Assembly: GCF_048268085.1 (NCBI RefSeq)
Contig: NZ_JBLWWF010000010.1
Span: 77,097-141,096 of the forward strand
Length of the DNA: 64,000 nucleotides
Reading direction: 5' to 3'
Source of the DNA: Neptunicella sp048268085
GTDB lineage: Bacteria > Pseudomonadota > Gammaproteobacteria > Enterobacterales > Alteromonadaceae
The position numbers and the translations under genes are program-made. The notes under the pieces are model-generated. The model had not been told where the DNA came from. It saw nothing but the letters and a program-made list of their open reading frames with translations, and made no database searches. This document shows positions 1 through 9,248 of the stretch, one piece after another. Positions within the stretch are counted from its first letter, which is position 1. Every line of letters begins with the position of its first letter.

Positions 1-867
1 AATTAAACCGGCATTTTCCATTGCCCCGTGGGTAAAATTAGGTACTGCAATAAAATCAATTTTTTCAAAGGGATAATCCATTCCAAAATAGGACTCCAAC
101 GCCTTAACAATCTCGGCGGTGTGCTTGGCAATGAACTTCGTTTTACCCGCTTGCCCTTTCGCTGTGTAGATATGACCTGGAACGGACAGGCCCTCGATGG
201 GGGCTGAATCAAATTCACCAATAGCATAAGCAACAATATAGCTTGGCATAGGCTTGGTTTTATTGAATACCACGGTCTGCCAGCCATTTTTAACTGTACG
301 TTTGGCAACTTGGGTATTCGACAACACGGTGTTTTTTTCCGGGCTGCTGATGGTCAGCTGGAACGGAATTTTAAAACTTGGTTCATCAAAGGACGGAAAA
401 GCGCGTCTGGCATGCATGTCTTCAAACTGGGTATAAATATAATTTTTATCTTCGAATTGCGCCAAATACATTCCGTCAGAACTGGTATTAACTTTGCCGC
501 TAAACGCAATTTGTAACTGGTACTTTCCCGCAGGAATAGTGCTAGCACTTGTCGCCCAATTAATATTGTAATCACCCTGAGTCACGGACAAAGGGGTATG
601 CTTATCACCCTGCACCAACTCAATTTTATCTATCGACAAATCAATCTGGTAAAAACCAATTTTATCGGTGGGGCTGGTCACATTAATATCAATAACGGTG
701 TTACCGCTGTAATCCAATTGATCGGGATCCACCTTCAAGCTGACTTGTTGAAACTCAGGTTTGATATTAACCGGTAAACGATACTCGGTTTGGGCAGCAG
801 CACTTATTGAATAAAATAGTGTACTGACCATCAATATGTATAGATGGGGTATTAAACGTTTAATCAT
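1..867 (-). CDS. Secreted M1-family metallo-aminopeptidase, N-terminal part (runs off the left edge)
   Basis: One open frame runs from an ATG at 867 to the window edge (289 residues) with no stop, so the gene continues to the left. Residues 1-25 form a signal peptide (hydrophobic core, ISAAA cleavage region). Then comes an M1-type beta-rich N-domain with the conserved HARRAFPSFDEPSFK segment, and residues 281-285 are GAMEN, the exopeptidase substrate-binding motif. The zinc HEXXH site should lie about 35 residues further on, outside the window. GAMEN is followed by AG rather than the more usual WG. AGGG about 8 bases before the ATG supports the start. Expected role: removal of N-terminal residues from peptides in the periplasm or outside the cell. 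The family call is firm; specificity is unknown. Confidence 0.93.
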   Translation of the reverse strand, partial: MIKRLIPHLYILMVSTLFYSISAAAQTEYRLPVNIKPEFQQVSLKVDPDQLDYSGNTVIDINVTSPTDKIGFYQIDLSIDKIELVQGDKHTPLSVTQGDYNINWATSASTIPAGKYQLQIAFSGKVNTSSDGMYLAQFEDKNYIYTQFEDMHARRAFPSFDEPSFKIPFQLTISSPEKNTVLSNTQVAKRTVKNGWQTVVFNKTKPMPSYIVAYAIGEFDSAPIEGLSVPGHIYTAKGQAGKTKFIAKHTAEIVKALESYFGMDYPFEKIDFIAVPNFTHGAMENAGLI

Positions 868-1203
868 AAAAAATCCCTAAACTCTGTAAACGATGAGGCG
901 TACTACAGAAAAAATGTTAAAAGCCCAAATCCAGTCAGGAATATGGGGTTAGCCACTCTGTACTTGTGCAGAATGGTTTGAGAGTTTGTATGGCAGGTTG
1001 GGTAGGTAAAACCGGACTATAAACTGGGATACAACAACCTCTTAACTCACTACTTGATCCCTCCCTATGGTGCGAAGACGATCAATCATTAAGCGTTGAG
1101 TTTATCAATTCAAGACGTGGGAACAACTATTACTGTATTAATGTCAGCAATTGTTACACTTTCGTTCTGTCAACCGAAGCTGACATTGGACAAATATTTC
1201 AAT
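868..1203. other. Non-coding gap with an inverted repeat
   Basis: This is the gap between the aminopeptidase start and the stop of the diguanylate cyclase, both on the minus strand. It should hold the aminopeptidase promoter. The one structure seen is a 9-base inverted repeat, AATGTCAGC at 1140-1148 and GCTGACATT at 1179-1187, just downstream of the cyclase stop, with a smaller TTCG/CGAA pair nested inside. No T-run follows it on the minus strand, so a classical terminator is doubtful. No credible gene was found. Confidence 0.5.
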
Positions 1204-2268
1204 TTAATCGATTTTGATACAATTACGACCAGAAGACTTGGCTTGATAAAGCGCTTTATCAGCAGCTTCTATCAGCTTATTTGGATTTTCTCCTTTTACC
1301 GGAACCATACTGGCAATACCAATACTAACCGTGACAGGTAATGTTTTATTTTCCAGGGTAAAAGGACTGGACTCGATTTTTGCACGAATACGTTCTGCAA
1401 TCATCGCCGCGTCATTAATGCCGGTACTGGTCAGTAAAACGGCAAACTCTTCGCCACCAAAGCGGGCCACCAGATCGGTTCTGCGTGGTACCGCCTGCTG
1501 AATAATGTCGGCCAAATGAATTAAACAGGCATCTCCGTAAAGATGACCGTGAGTATCATTAATACTTTTAAACCGATCAACATCAATCAACAGTAACGAC
1601 AATTCCAGATTATTTCTGGCGCCGGTATGCCAATGGGATTCATAACTGGTATTAAAATGCCCACGATTATAAATGTGAGTCAGTGAATCCATTTTGTTCA
1701 GTTGCTCTAATTCTTTTTTTTGTGCATCAAGCTGCTGCTCAATCCGAAAGGAACGAATATATTCTCTATTGGTACGACATCCCAATACGACTAAATAGCT
1801 GGAATAAATCACCAGCATGCTGGCAAAGGGTAATTTACCTTCAACCACCACACCCGCGATAATCGAAGGCACTACTAATATTGCCAAATTAGCCAAGGCA
1901 AGCTTGATTCTCGGCGTTAACGCCATCAACGCCCCACTGGCAATCCCGCCCATGACTAAAAAAGTCACATGCAAAATTGGAGTAAAACGTGGATCAAAAA
2001 TGGCTAAGGTAAAAATAGTACTAAGGATTGCGGCATGGCATAAGGACAACGAAGCAAATATCATCATCCAAAGCGAAGGTGAATACTGGTATAAACGCTT
2101 GGAACACAGTTTATGCAAAAAACGTAATATACTGATAAACAGCATGGCCACAGCAAAATATAAACTAAGTTGCGGTTGCAAAATGTGGAAATTAAATGGC
2201 CAAAAAACAGCGGGAAGCACGATTGCATAGATAAAAATTCCTGCCAATGAACGTTGCAGGAGATCCAT
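1204..2268 (-). CDS. Membrane-anchored diguanylate cyclase (GGDEF)
   Basis: 354 residues. The first roughly 170 residues hold several hydrophobic membrane segments, followed by a short helical linker (about 175-195) and a GGDEF domain to the C-terminus. The active-site motif is GGEEF at 271-275, and RRTD at 262-265, five residues earlier, is a canonical RxxD inhibitory I-site, so product feedback inhibition is expected. The RFGGEEF context and the C-terminal ALYQAKSSGRN are standard for active enzymes making cyclic di-GMP from two GTP. The membrane half matches no sensor domain I can name, so the input signal is unknown. Transcribed alone, divergent from the M28 peptidase. Confidence 0.93.
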   Translation of the reverse strand: MDLLQRSLAGIFIYAIVLPAVFWPFNFHILQPQLSLYFAVAMLFISILRFLHKLCSKRLYQYSPSLWMMIFASLSLCHAAILSTIFTLAIFDPRFTPILHVTFLVMGGIASGALMALTPRIKLALANLAILVVPSIIAGVVVEGKLPFASMLVIYSSYLVVLGCRTNREYIRSFRIEQQLDAQKKELEQLNKMDSLTHIYNRGHFNTSYESHWHTGARNNLELSLLLIDVDRFKSINDTHGHLYGDACLIHLADIIQQAVPRRTDLVARFGGEEFAVLLTSTGINDAAMIAERIRAKIESSPFTLENKTLPVTVSIGIASMVPVKGENPNKLIEAADKALYQAKSSGRNCIKID

Positions 2269-2518
2269 ATCAATCCGTTGTTGAATAATCTTGTCTTGAG
2301 TACTTATATTCGTCGCCTTGCAAAAATAATCAGAAAATAGGTCATCTTTTAAATCAAGTTACCATCAGCTCATTATGTTGAAAACAAAAACTTTTTCACC
2401 ATTCCATTTTACCGATGCCAATAATAATTGTACTTTATTCAGACATCGTTATGGTGTCGATGATATCAATGATTGATGACTTTTTATTACAACTATTATC
2501 CCACAACAAGGACACCCT

Positions 2519-3928
2519 ATGTTACTAAAACGGTCTCTACTCTCGACTAAGCTACTATTTTGCGCAGCTATATTATGCACGTCCGCAACATCGGCGGCCA
2601 CAATTACCGATACGGATAAAGCTCAATTAGACCAATTAAAAAACACCGTACTCGTGTCAGATGACAGCTACAACATTATTGAGTCGCTCACCACCGAAGT
2701 GGGTGCACGAATGGTGGGAACCTCGGCGGAAAAGCAATCTGTAGAATGGGCGGTGGCTAAAATGAAGTCACTAGGTTTCGACAAAGTATGGGTTGAACCG
2801 GTCGCCACCAAATTATGGCAGCGGGGGGATTTGACTATTAAGCTTACCTCTCCTTATCCCCATCCATTAGTTGGCTTGGCCTTAGGCGGCAGTATTGGTA
2901 CCAATGGCAAAGAACTCAATGCTCAAGTCATACAGTTTGACGATTTAGAGGCGTTAAAAGCCGCTAAAGAAGGAAGTCTGGAAGGTAAGATTGCCTTTAT
3001 TTCCTATCGAATGGAACGCCATATTGACGGACACGGTTATGGTCAGGCAGTCGGTGCGCGCGCTGCTGGTGCCGCGGTTGCGGCTCAAAAAGGCGCTATC
3101 GCTTATGTAATGCGTTCCGTTGGCACCGATACTAACCGTATTGCCCACACCGGTGGTATGCGTTATCAAGATGGTGTTGAAAAAATTCCAGCCATTGCAA
3201 TTTCAAACCCGGATGCCGATTTACTCATGAATCAACTTAAACGGGGTCAACCGGTGGAGATGTCACTCAATCTCAGTGCCAAACCAAATGACAAAGCTCA
3301 AGTCCGTTCCTATAACGTTATTGGAGATCTCACCGGTAGTGAAAAGCCCAATGAATATGTCACTCTCGGCGCTCATCTGGATAGCTGGGATGTAGGAACC
3401 GGTGCCATTGATGATGGGATAGGTGTAGGTATGATGCTCTCTACTGTCCATCATTTGGCTCAATTACCCAAGCGGCCTAAGCGCACCGTTAGAGTTATTT
3501 TATTTGCCGCGGAAGAAATTGGATTATTTGGTGCAAGAGCCTATGCACATCAGCATAAAGGCGATATGAGCCAACATGTCATTGGCGCAGAATGGGATTT
3601 TGGCAATGGCGCAATCTATAAGCTAACCCCGGGTGTGGGTCCTTCTGCACTGAACAGTATTCGTGAATTTGCCAACATTCTGGCGCCAATGGGCGTAGCT
3701 TTAGACGAAAATAACGATGCCAAAGGCCAGTCCGATATGAGTGCATTAGGCAAAGAAGGAATGCCGGCAATTAATTTTGATCCCGATGGGTCTGACTATT
3801 TTGACTACCACCACACCGAAAATGACACACTGGACAAAGTCGATCAGCAAGCATTAAGAAAAAATACTGCTATTTACACCATGTTCACTTACTTTGCCGC
3901 ACAAGCGGATGTGGATTTCCGACAATAA
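2519..3928 (+). CDS. Secreted M28-family zinc peptidase (carboxypeptidase Q-like)
   Basis: 469 residues with a signal peptide (about 1-26, ending SATSAA). The M28 metal site is visible: AHLDSWD with His286 and Asp288, a following IDDG, Ala-Glu-Glu at 331-333 (catalytic Glu and zinc ligand) and His431/His432 in YFDYHHTEND. A region around residues 125-260 with VQF..LEALKAAKEGSLEGKIAFI fits a PA-like insert, as in plasma glutamate carboxypeptidase relatives. AAGGA precedes the ATG. It likely hydrolyses di- or oligopeptides in the periplasm or medium, possibly working with the neighbouring M1 aminopeptidase. Exact specificity (amino- versus carboxypeptidase) cannot be decided from sequence. Confidence 0.92.
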   Translation: MLLKRSLLSTKLLFCAAILCTSATSAATITDTDKAQLDQLKNTVLVSDDSYNIIESLTTEVGARMVGTSAEKQSVEWAVAKMKSLGFDKVWVEPVATKLWQRGDLTIKLTSPYPHPLVGLALGGSIGTNGKELNAQVIQFDDLEALKAAKEGSLEGKIAFISYRMERHIDGHGYGQAVGARAAGAAVAAQKGAIAYVMRSVGTDTNRIAHTGGMRYQDGVEKIPAIAISNPDADLLMNQLKRGQPVEMSLNLSAKPNDKAQVRSYNVIGDLTGSEKPNEYVTLGAHLDSWDVGTGAIDDGIGVGMMLSTVHHLAQLPKRPKRTVRVILFAAEEIGLFGARAYAHQHKGDMSQHVIGAEWDFGNGAIYKLTPGVGPSALNSIREFANILAPMGVALDENNDAKGQSDMSALGKEGMPAINFDPDGSDYFDYHHTENDTLDKVDQQALRKNTAIYTMFTYFAAQADVDFRQ

Positions 3929-3949
3929 CAGTCAGTGTTATTCGATACA

Positions 3950-3975
3950 AAAATGCCGCAATATTGCGGCATTTT
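3950..3975. terminator. Bidirectional intrinsic terminator
   Basis: A perfect 13+13 palindrome: left arm AAAATGCCGCAAT (3950-3962) and its complement at 3963-3975, with A-tract and T-tract at the two ends. It lies between the convergent M28 peptidase (+) and RND permease (-), so it can end transcripts from both sides. Confidence 0.85.
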
Positions 3976-3996
3976 ATTATGAGCTAATAATACCAA

Positions 3997-6900
3997 TCAA
4001 GGATCGGTTGTCACATTCCGTGCGTCCGTATTTACCGCCACCTTGTCTTTGCGTCTAAATACCGACTTAATATCGTCCAAAATCAAATACAGAGCCGGCA
4101 CCAATATAAGCGTGATCACGGTGGCAAACAAGATCCCGAAAGCGAGCGAAATTGCCATAGGGATCACTATTTGTGCCTGTAAACTGCGCTCCAACACAAT
4201 GGGTAATAAACCTAAAAAGGTGGTTAATGAGGTCAATACAATAGGACGGAAGCGTTGGCTACCGGCCTGCAAGACCGCATCTCGCAAAGAATACCCTTCT
4301 TCTCTGGCACGGTTAACAAAATCCACCATAATCAGACTGTCGTTAACCACCACCCCGGTTAAGGCAATGATCCCGCATAGCGACAGTACACTTACCGCAT
4401 AACCCAACAGTAAATGCCCCACGATGGCTCCGACAATTCCAAACGGAATGACCGACATAATGATCAGTGGCTGTGAATAGGATTTCAACGGAATTGCCAT
4501 CAGAGCGTAAATCACAAACATGGCAAATAGCAGGCCTTCAAGTAAACTGACCATCGCTTCACCCTGCTCTTTCGAGGCTCCCTCAAGACCAAAAGTCACT
4601 GACGGGTAGCGCGCTAACAAATCAGGAATAAAGTCTTTGGTAACTTCACTCAGCACCTTATCAGGCTCTAGGCGGGCTTTATCCACTTTAGCCGAGACGG
4701 TTAATGAACGCATGCCATCCTGACGAATAATAGAACCATAGCCCTGCCCCATCTCAATCTCTGCCACCTCGGAGAATGGAATTTCATCACCACCAATCGT
4801 GCGAATACGCATGGTTTCAAGATTACCAATAGAGTTGCGCTCATCCTTGGGATAACGCACCATCACTTTAACCTCTTCATCGCCACGCTGAATACGTTGC
4901 GCTTCGGCACCATAAAACCCGTAGCGCACCTGTCTGGCCAATGATTCCAGATTCAGCCCCAATACTTCGGCTTGTGGCTTAATCTTCAAGCGAATCTCGT
5001 CACTACCACCGGAGAAGGTATCATTCACATCGGCAACACCATTGAAAGTGCGTAAATGAGCTTTGAGTTCATCGGTAACCGCACGTAATTCAGTTAAATT
5101 GGCTCCACTAAATTGAAAAGTCAGATCGGCACCACCACCAGGACCACCTCCCGGAGCTCCCACATCAATAGACTTGATCCCGGCAATTTCAGACATAACC
5201 GCACGCCAGCGATTTTGCAGCTCAAAGGTATCAATATCACGGGTTTCACCTTTGGACAGTTCAACAAATACCTGACCGCCCGTGGTGCCCTGATCAAATG
5301 CCATGGAATGAGCAACAACCCCTTCCCCAGTTTCCTGTTTGACCTTGTCGTTCATCTCATATAGCGATGAAAGCAACATATCGATGGCTTGATCTCGCTG
5401 GGCAATCGACGAACCGGGCTCCATATCAACAGTTGCCATCATAAAATCGCTCGGTACATTAGGGAAAAACACAAAACGTACCTGACCACCAATAAACAAT
5501 CCCACGGTAATAATAATTGCCGCCGTAAAAACGGCCAGAGTACTAAAACGATTGGCTACCGCCTTAGTTAAAAAAGGCACATAAAGCTTATGAATAAAGG
5601 TCTTAATTCCTTCACTAAAAAAGTCACGCAATCGCTGTAAACGATTCGCTTTGCTGGGATCGTACGGCTCATCTTTCATGTGAATTAAATGAGCTGGCAA
5701 TATTAATTTTGACTCAATCAAAGAAAAAATCAGACATAAAATCACCACCCAAGCGATGGTTTTCCATATCACCCCAAAGGTTCCGGGCACCATTAGCATT
5801 GGTGTAAATGCCGCAACAGTGGTTAACACCCCAAACGTCGCTGGCATCGCCACTTTCTTTACTCCGGCAATAACACTATCAGCACTATGCCCTTTGTGAT
5901 CAATTTCGGTACAGGCAGATTCGCCCATCACGATGGCATCATCCACCACTATCCCTAGTACCAATATAAAACCGAATAGACTTATCATATTGATAGATAG
6001 AGAAAAATACTCCATTGGCATCAATAATAATGTCCCCAAGAAACACACCGGCAAGCCCATAATGACCCAAAATGCCAGACGGATTTTAAGAAACATCGAT
6101 AGCACTAAAAACACCAGTAGAGCACCAAATGCCATATTACTAAGCATCATATTGAGCCGGTCAGCCAGATAAAAAGAACTGTCTCCCCACGAATCTGCAT
6201 ATATTCCTTGAGGCAGCTCTTTCTTCTTAGTTTTAAGGTAGTTATTAACTTGTTCGGATATTTTTAGCGCGTTTTGATCGCCCACCGAATTAACCTGCAC
6301 ATTGATGGCACGCTTTTTATCAAACGTGGCATATTGGCGGTCTTCGACGAAACCATCATCAATTTTGGCGATGTCACCTAATTTCAGACGAGTCCCATCA
6401 GGATTAGTTAACAATACGATGTCGGCAAAATCACTACCGGTATAAGCTTGTCCCTTGGCGCGTAAAAGAATATCGCCATCTTCAGAACGAATGGAACCGC
6501 CGGGTAAATCTACCGACGAATTGCGGATCGCATTGACCAGTTGCTGGAAAGTGAGTCCGTATTCCTGCATGCGGTGTTCTGATATTTCGATCGACATCTC
6601 ATAATTTCGATCCCCCACCACTTGCACATTTGTAATCCCAGGTAAATTAGCGATTTCATCTCGCATTTCCTTGGCTAACTCTTTCAAATTGCGCTCGGTA
6701 GTATCGCCATACAACGCAACCCATACCACGGTTTGCACTTGTTTTTGCCGATAAATAACCGGTTTTTCGATATTTTCCGGAAAGCTGGGTATGGCATCGA
6801 CTTGAACTTTCACTTCATCGAGCAATAACTGCGCATCATAATCATCTTGTACTTCGATATTTACCGTGCCCATGCCTTCACTGGCTGTCGACGTCAGTTT

Positions 6901-7155
6901 TTTGATACCTTCCAGATTACGCACCGATTCTTCAATCTTAACTAAAACACCTTCTTCAACTTCCTGTGGTGCCGCGCCCAGATAAGGCACTCGAATCACC
7001 ACATTATTAAATTGGAAATTAGGAAATACCTGTTTTTTAATGCTAAAAGCGCTTAGTAAGCCCCCTAAAATGAGGATCAACATCAGTAAATTTGACGCGA
7101 CGCTATTACGCGCAAACCAGGCTATTAAGCCCTTATGAGTGTCGATTTTACTCAT
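3997..7155 (-). CDS. RND-family efflux permease (pump 1)
   Basis: 1052 residues, the size of HAE1-type proton-driven RND exporters. It has the expected arrangement: an N-terminal membrane segment (about 20-40), a large periplasmic loop, a block of six helices, a second loop and a second helix block. TM4 holds the proton-relay aspartate pair in GIVVDDAIVMGE. TM10 reads GVVVNDSLIMVDF; aligned by eye to AcrB, the Lys940 position is Asn with Asp next to it, a pattern seen in a subgroup of RND proteins. The gene follows its adaptor with a 4-base overlap. No outer-membrane channel gene is nearby, so a TolC-type partner encoded elsewhere is assumed. Substrate unknown. Confidence 0.95.
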   Translation of the reverse strand: MSKIDTHKGLIAWFARNSVASNLLMLILILGGLLSAFSIKKQVFPNFQFNNVVIRVPYLGAAPQEVEEGVLVKIEESVRNLEGIKKLTSTASEGMGTVNIEVQDDYDAQLLLDEVKVQVDAIPSFPENIEKPVIYRQKQVQTVVWVALYGDTTERNLKELAKEMRDEIANLPGITNVQVVGDRNYEMSIEISEHRMQEYGLTFQQLVNAIRNSSVDLPGGSIRSEDGDILLRAKGQAYTGSDFADIVLLTNPDGTRLKLGDIAKIDDGFVEDRQYATFDKKRAINVQVNSVGDQNALKISEQVNNYLKTKKKELPQGIYADSWGDSSFYLADRLNMMLSNMAFGALLVFLVLSMFLKIRLAFWVIMGLPVCFLGTLLLMPMEYFSLSINMISLFGFILVLGIVVDDAIVMGESACTEIDHKGHSADSVIAGVKKVAMPATFGVLTTVAAFTPMLMVPGTFGVIWKTIAWVVILCLIFSLIESKLILPAHLIHMKDEPYDPSKANRLQRLRDFFSEGIKTFIHKLYVPFLTKAVANRFSTLAVFTAAIIITVGLFIGGQVRFVFFPNVPSDFMMATVDMEPGSSIAQRDQAIDMLLSSLYEMNDKVKQETGEGVVAHSMAFDQGTTGGQVFVELSKGETRDIDTFELQNRWRAVMSEIAGIKSIDVGAPGGGPGGGADLTFQFSGANLTELRAVTDELKAHLRTFNGVADVNDTFSGGSDEIRLKIKPQAEVLGLNLESLARQVRYGFYGAEAQRIQRGDEEVKVMVRYPKDERNSIGNLETMRIRTIGGDEIPFSEVAEIEMGQGYGSIIRQDGMRSLTVSAKVDKARLEPDKVLSEVTKDFIPDLLARYPSVTFGLEGASKEQGEAMVSLLEGLLFAMFVIYALMAIPLKSYSQPLIIMSVIPFGIVGAIVGHLLLGYAVSVLSLCGIIALTGVVVNDSLIMVDFVNRAREEGYSLRDAVLQAGSQRFRPIVLTSLTTFLGLLPIVLERSLQAQIVIPMAISLAFGILFATVITLILVPALYLILDDIKSVFRRKDKVAVNTDARNVTTDP

Positions 7156-8375
7156 TGTTGCTCTCCTGAAACTGCCAGCTCATTTGGATCAGCAGCAACA
7201 TCAGCTTGTAAATGGTGGTCTTCTTCACCGGGTAACCTAACTGGCATCCCATTAACCGGATGCGGAACCGCAGAATTAACAACTAATTCACCCTCGGCTA
7301 ATCCATCGCTAATATAAACGGAATTTTGATCGGTACGCTGCACTTGAACTTGACGGATAATCAGCTTGCGCTGTTTATCCACCAGCAATACAGTGCCATC
7401 CATTCTAAGAACATGACGAGGTAAAACGACCACATTATCTGCATGCACCCCGGCAATACTGGTTTGTACGAAACGACCAAATTTAAGTGGGATATGTTTG
7501 GTTGTCGCCAGCCGCGCATACGGGTCTTGCACCTCCGCCACCGCGTAAATAACTCGGCTGGCTTGATCAACGACCCCTTCACTACGGACTAACTGGCCTT
7601 GCCACTGATAGGTTTGTCCGGCAATTTTGGCATGTAAATTTACCGTAGGCTTAGTATTGGCACTGTGTTGGTCAGGTAATTCAAGGTAGGCTAAATCATT
7701 ATCACTCAAGGGCATACGCACTTCAGCCACATCAGTGGCATAGATAACCCCAAGTTGACTTCCGGTACTGATAAACTGGCCAATATCTGCATTTTTACTT
7801 TTCACCAATCCATCATAAGGGGCGCGGATAGTGGAACGCTCAAGATTTCGTCTGGCTCGTTCCAGATTAGCTTCTGAGGCTCGTACGTTAGCTTTTTCTT
7901 GCGCCAGTTGTGGTTTACGTAAACCTAATGCCGTTGGTTTAGCATTTTTCACTGTCCGCCAATCTTCTTCTGCCACTTTACCGCGGGCTTGTTCTTCTTC
8001 GAGTAAAGCCGTGGCGCGAGCCAGTTCGGCTTCAGCCGCTTTTAAATCAGTCATATAATCAGCTTGCTCAAGCTGAATCAAAACGTCGCCCTTTTTAAAC
8101 ATCCCGCCTTCAATAAAAGCGTCGGCCACCTTCACCACCCGACCACTCACCTGAGCACTTAAGACTGTTTGCACTTTAGGTTGCACGGTACCTTGAGACT
8201 CCACCATAAAATCAAGGTTTTGTCTTTGCACCGGGGTGACATCGACCAAAAACGCTTTTTCCTGTTCCTGTTTCTTTTCAGGCGCTTTTTTAGCCATTAT
8301 TAACAACATCATAACTACAATGGCACCAGCCACAATGAGAATAGGCAAGGCTGAACGTATAAGACGGGTATTCAT
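7152..8375 (-). CDS. RND efflux periplasmic adaptor (membrane fusion protein, pump 1)
   Basis: 407 residues from the ATG at 8375, which has AAGGAAG seven bases upstream; an in-frame GTG at 8405 would add 10 residues but lacks a ribosome site. One N-terminal membrane anchor (about 8-28) is followed by a biotinyl-lipoyl-like half (VSGRVVKVADAFIEGGMF), a helical hairpin (about 110-190, rich in Ala/Glu/Arg), the second lipoyl half (TIRAPYDGLVKSKNADIGQF) and beta-barrel domains. It bridges the inner-membrane permease to an outer-membrane channel. It overlaps the permease start by 4 bases, so the two are translationally coupled. Confidence 0.94.
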   Translation of the reverse strand: MNTRLIRSALPILIVAGAIVVMMLLIMAKKAPEKKQEQEKAFLVDVTPVQRQNLDFMVESQGTVQPKVQTVLSAQVSGRVVKVADAFIEGGMFKKGDVLIQLEQADYMTDLKAAEAELARATALLEEEQARGKVAEEDWRTVKNAKPTALGLRKPQLAQEKANVRASEANLERARRNLERSTIRAPYDGLVKSKNADIGQFISTGSQLGVIYATDVAEVRMPLSDNDLAYLELPDQHSANTKPTVNLHAKIAGQTYQWQGQLVRSEGVVDQASRVIYAVAEVQDPYARLATTKHIPLKFGRFVQTSIAGVHADNVVVLPRHVLRMDGTVLLVDKQRKLIIRQVQVQRTDQNSVYISDGLAEGELVVNSAVPHPVNGMPVRLPGEEDHHLQADVAADPNELAVSGEQQ

Positions 8376-8528
8376 AAAACTTCCTTTGCTTTGAATCGCA
8401 GACACAAACGTAAACTGCGCGCAATTTTAAGCCGAATGGATAAAAATATGCTAACCGTTTCTGTTAGATTTTGTAACAGCCTGAAAAATAAGTGAATTGG
8501 GTGGGAAAATTATTGAAAGGAGATAACA

Positions 8529-8555
8529 CAAAAAAGGCCCATGGGGCCTTTTTTA
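8529..8555 (-). terminator. Intrinsic terminator of the DUF3718 gene
   Basis: AAAAAAGGCCC and GGGCCTTTTTT around a 3-base ATG loop form a GC-rich hairpin flanked by A and T tracts. It sits just past the stop of the minus-strand DUF3718 gene and upstream of the pump 1 adaptor, so it insulates the two. Confidence 0.8.
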
Positions 8556-8581
8556 AGAATAACTTATAAAGTGATATACCA

Positions 8582-8971
8582 TTAATTCAAACGGTCAACC
8601 AGCTCTTTACCAATTTCAGTTTCAATATAACCGTTTGTTTCAGCCCATTGCTGAATGGCCATGCCATCAGCTTCAGCTTGAGAAAGATCTTTTTTGGACA
8701 TTTTCTTAATCATGTAAGTACCAACATCGGTTGCATTATTTTGCATCGAGTAACGGATTAAGCTGTTACCACCACAAGAAACACCAGTATAAAAATCACC
8801 TAAACGCAAATTGTAGTCATTTTGTACTGAACGCATTTTTTTGCGAAGCTCACCTTTGTCATTGTTTTTCACAATAGTACAAATGTTCTGCAAATCTTCA
8901 TTGACGTCCGCAAAACTCATTGGAGCGACTAATACGGTAGATAATGCTGCGATAGCTAATAACTTTTTCAT
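8582..8971 (-). CDS. Small secreted DUF3718 protein
   Basis: 129 residues: a signal peptide (MKKLLAIAALSTVLVAPMSFA, cleaved near residue 21) and a compact domain with two cysteines (in QNICTIV and GVSCGGNS). The pattern NDKGELRKKMRSV...LRLGDFYTGVSCGGNSLIRY resembles DUF3718 proteins of Alteromonadales, whose role is unknown. GAGG precedes the ATG. It is single, with its own terminator, and sits between two divergent RND pump operons. The periplasmic location is inferred from the signal peptide; a link to the pumps is only suggested by position. Confidence 0.85.
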   Translation of the reverse strand: MKKLLAIAALSTVLVAPMSFADVNEDLQNICTIVKNNDKGELRKKMRSVQNDYNLRLGDFYTGVSCGGNSLIRYSMQNNATDVGTYMIKKMSKKDLSQAEADGMAIQQWAETNGYIETEIGKELVDRLN

Positions 8972-9248
8972 AATACTTGCCTCTGTAAATTCAGTTGAAA
9001 TAGATTGTCTTGACGGAGACCAGTCTAAAAAAACAACAAACTTGTTAACAGAGGGTAAAATAGTACCTAGGTATGAAATTTAATACGTTATAATAACGAC
9101 GGGATTAAATTATTGTCCTGACACAGTCGGTTGATTCATTAACATTAGTTACAGCGCACTCATATCTTTTTACAAATGAAAATACATGGCACAGGTTAAT
9201 TTGATTAATATATAGCAAGTTAAAAACTCAGGGTTAAAGTATCTAAGT

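Noticed and set aside
1..867. A broken gene at the left edge, suggested by short open frames on both strands
   Set aside because: One minus-strand frame is open without any stop from 867 to the edge and reads as a normal M1 aminopeptidase, so it is an edge-truncated gene and not a pseudogene.
1817..2230. 137-codon plus-strand open frame opposite the diguanylate cyclase
   Set aside because: It lies wholly antisense to a well-supported GGDEF gene, lacks a ribosome site and shows no recognisable domain.
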